Positions 49,841 to 50,845 of a stretch of 50,845 nt of DNA are shown one piece after another. A program made the translations under genes and the position numbers. The notes below the pieces were generated by a model, which made no database searches, had not been told where the DNA came from, and was given only the letters and a program-made list of their open reading frames with translations. This stretch comes from Bacteroidaceae bacterium (GTDB taxonomy: Bacteria; Bacteroidota; Bacteroidia; Bacteroidales; Bacteroidaceae): assembly GCA_017617235.1 (NCBI GenBank), contig JAFZWQ010000035.1, forward strand, positions 1 through 50,845, read 5' to 3'. The number at the start of each line of letters is the position of its first letter. Positions within the stretch are counted from its first letter, which is position 1.

Positions 49841-50845
49841 ATGAACAAGGAGATTGTATCTGTCTGCTATGACAGGAAAAAAGAGGTAATTAAGAAGGGT
49901 TATGGAAAGGTAGATATCCGTATCTATCTTGGTAACAAGACCTCAAAGTATGTAACTGTTCACAGCTGTGACCCTTTCGAATGGAAAGAGTATCAGAACA
50001 GCGATGAACTACGTACTCAGCTTGCCATTTACAAGCATGTAGTAGAATCTATTCAGAAAAAAGGTGGCGAACTGACCCTAGAAAGCATCAATATGCGTAT
50101 GGGCATCGATACCGCTACGAACAAGGAGAAGCGTGAAGTCCGTGAGAAAAAAGCATCCAAGACAGGCTTCCTCGATTTCATTGTAGAGATGATAGCCAAG
50201 GAGCAGCTGAAGGAAAACACCATGAAGCGCAGGTATGTGGTACTGGATGCCCTGAAGCGATACAACAAGCTCAACGGCTTTGGTGACCTCACCCCCAAGA
50301 ACGTCAAGGGCTTTGATGACTTCCTTCACGAGGAAGACCCCAGTCGTACCCAGCCCACTATCCATGACTATCACAAGGTAGTGAAGAAGTTCACGAGACT
50401 GGCAGCACAATATGAGTATATAGAGAAGGATCCTTACGAAGCTCCCCTCTGCAAGTTCGAGCGTGGTAAGAGCAAGGAACGTCGCCCACTGACCGAGGAT
50501 GAACTGATTAGAATCCGTAAGTGCAAGCTGGGAGTGAAGGAAGGCCGTGTGCGTGACCTTTTCATCTTCTGTGCCTATACAGGACTTGCCTATATCGACA
50601 GTCAGAACTTCGACTATGAGACGATGACAGAGACCATCAACGGGCAGACCTATATCGACGGCAAGCGTATCAAGACCGGAAACAACTTCTACACCCCTAT
50701 CCTTCCACCGGCCATGAAGGTGCTGAAGAAGTACAACTACAAGCTGCCCCACATCAGCAATCAGAAGGCCAATGACTACCTTGACTTCGTGGAGATAGCC
50801 TGTAACATTCACAAGCCGCTGACCATGCACGTTGCCCGTCACAGC
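49841..50845 (+). CDS. Tyrosine recombinase/integrase (runs off the right edge)
   Basis: The open frame from ATG 49841 covers 335 codons to the end of the window. It starts MNKEIVSVCYDRKKEVIKKG and has a SAM-like N-terminal domain near residues 100-205 (SKTGFLDFIVEMIAKEQLKE). The catalytic domain contains FCAYTGLAYIDSQNF, where the usual box I Arg (TGLR) is Ala, and the box II motif MHVARHS. Loss of the box I Arg is seen in Bacteroides elements such as IntDOT. The gene lies downstream of tRNA-Glu, which suggests an integrative element extending beyond the window. The catalytic Tyr is not in view. Confidence 0.93.
   Translation, partial: MNKEIVSVCYDRKKEVIKKGYGKVDIRIYLGNKTSKYVTVHSCDPFEWKEYQNSDELRTQLAIYKHVVESIQKKGGELTLESINMRMGIDTATNKEKREVREKKASKTGFLDFIVEMIAKEQLKENTMKRRYVVLDALKRYNKLNGFGDLTPKNVKGFDDFLHEEDPSRTQPTIHDYHKVVKKFTRLAAQYEYIEKDPYEAPLCKFERGKSKERRPLTEDELIRIRKCKLGVKEGRVRDLFIFCAYTGLAYIDSQNFDYETMTETINGQTYIDGKRIKTGNNFYTPILPPAMKVLKKYNYKLPHISNQKANDYLDFVEIACNIHKPLTMHVARHS

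Noticed and set aside
50078-50842. 254-codon minus-strand frame at the right edge
   Set aside because: It is the reverse of the integrase frame, which has the box II motif and domain order.

Overview
The window is a piece of a Bacteroidales chromosome, most likely Prevotella or a close relative (inferred). The evidence is gene content (DUF4835, DUF3127, a BspA-like leucine-rich surface protein with a type IX secretion-type tail, Rho with a long low-complexity insert, a smalltalk peptide, DUF4248) and promoters of the Bacteroidetes form (TTG about 19-20 nt before TAnnTTTG or TAnnTTCG).

Layout: 431-1099 holds a PIN toxin-antitoxin pair. 1319-6277 (+) carries a DMP19-like gene, smpB, a four-helix-bundle gene, a MetH split over two reading frames, and 5-formyl-THF cyclo-ligase. 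6274-13209 (-) is a tight operon dnaN > DnaQ-like exonuclease > coaBC > DUF4835 > recN > tilS. A DUF3127 gene diverges from it. 13919-16708 is a BspA-like protein, and 16871-22776 (-) a tripartite RND efflux operon. TlpA-like thioredoxin and rho follow on the minus strand, then an ABC-F ATPase, TrpB2 and an acyl-CoA thioesterase.

From 30187 to 40036 lies an A+T-richer defence/toxin island: two relics of a type I methylase subunit (hsdM), RhuM-Fic, BRO-Fic, a third Fic protein, KilA-N, a large fused restriction-methylation-specificity enzyme, a four-helix-bundle gene and a second RhuM. The fused enzyme ends at a 9-G tract, with its second target-recognition domain out of frame just beyond it, so it is probably phase variable.

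From 42138 to 46568 is a module of unknown function (hypothetical protein, DUF3987-like P-loop protein, OB-like protein, DUF4248, HU-like protein, smalltalk). It has a possible pseudoknot leader, and octanucleotide arrays run up to three of its start codons. An aminotransferase and a LolC/E-like permease follow, then tRNA-Ser and tRNA-Glu, and a tyrosine integrase that runs off the right edge, probably the left end of an integrated element.

The most unusual thread is a set of 7- and 8-nt tandem repeat tracts of several unrelated sequences, often next to a stem-loop. They lie between genes, inside signal peptides, at the domain linkers of MetH, upstream of both four-helix-bundle genes and against start codons. 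In metH they split the gene; loss of one 7-nt unit would rejoin it.
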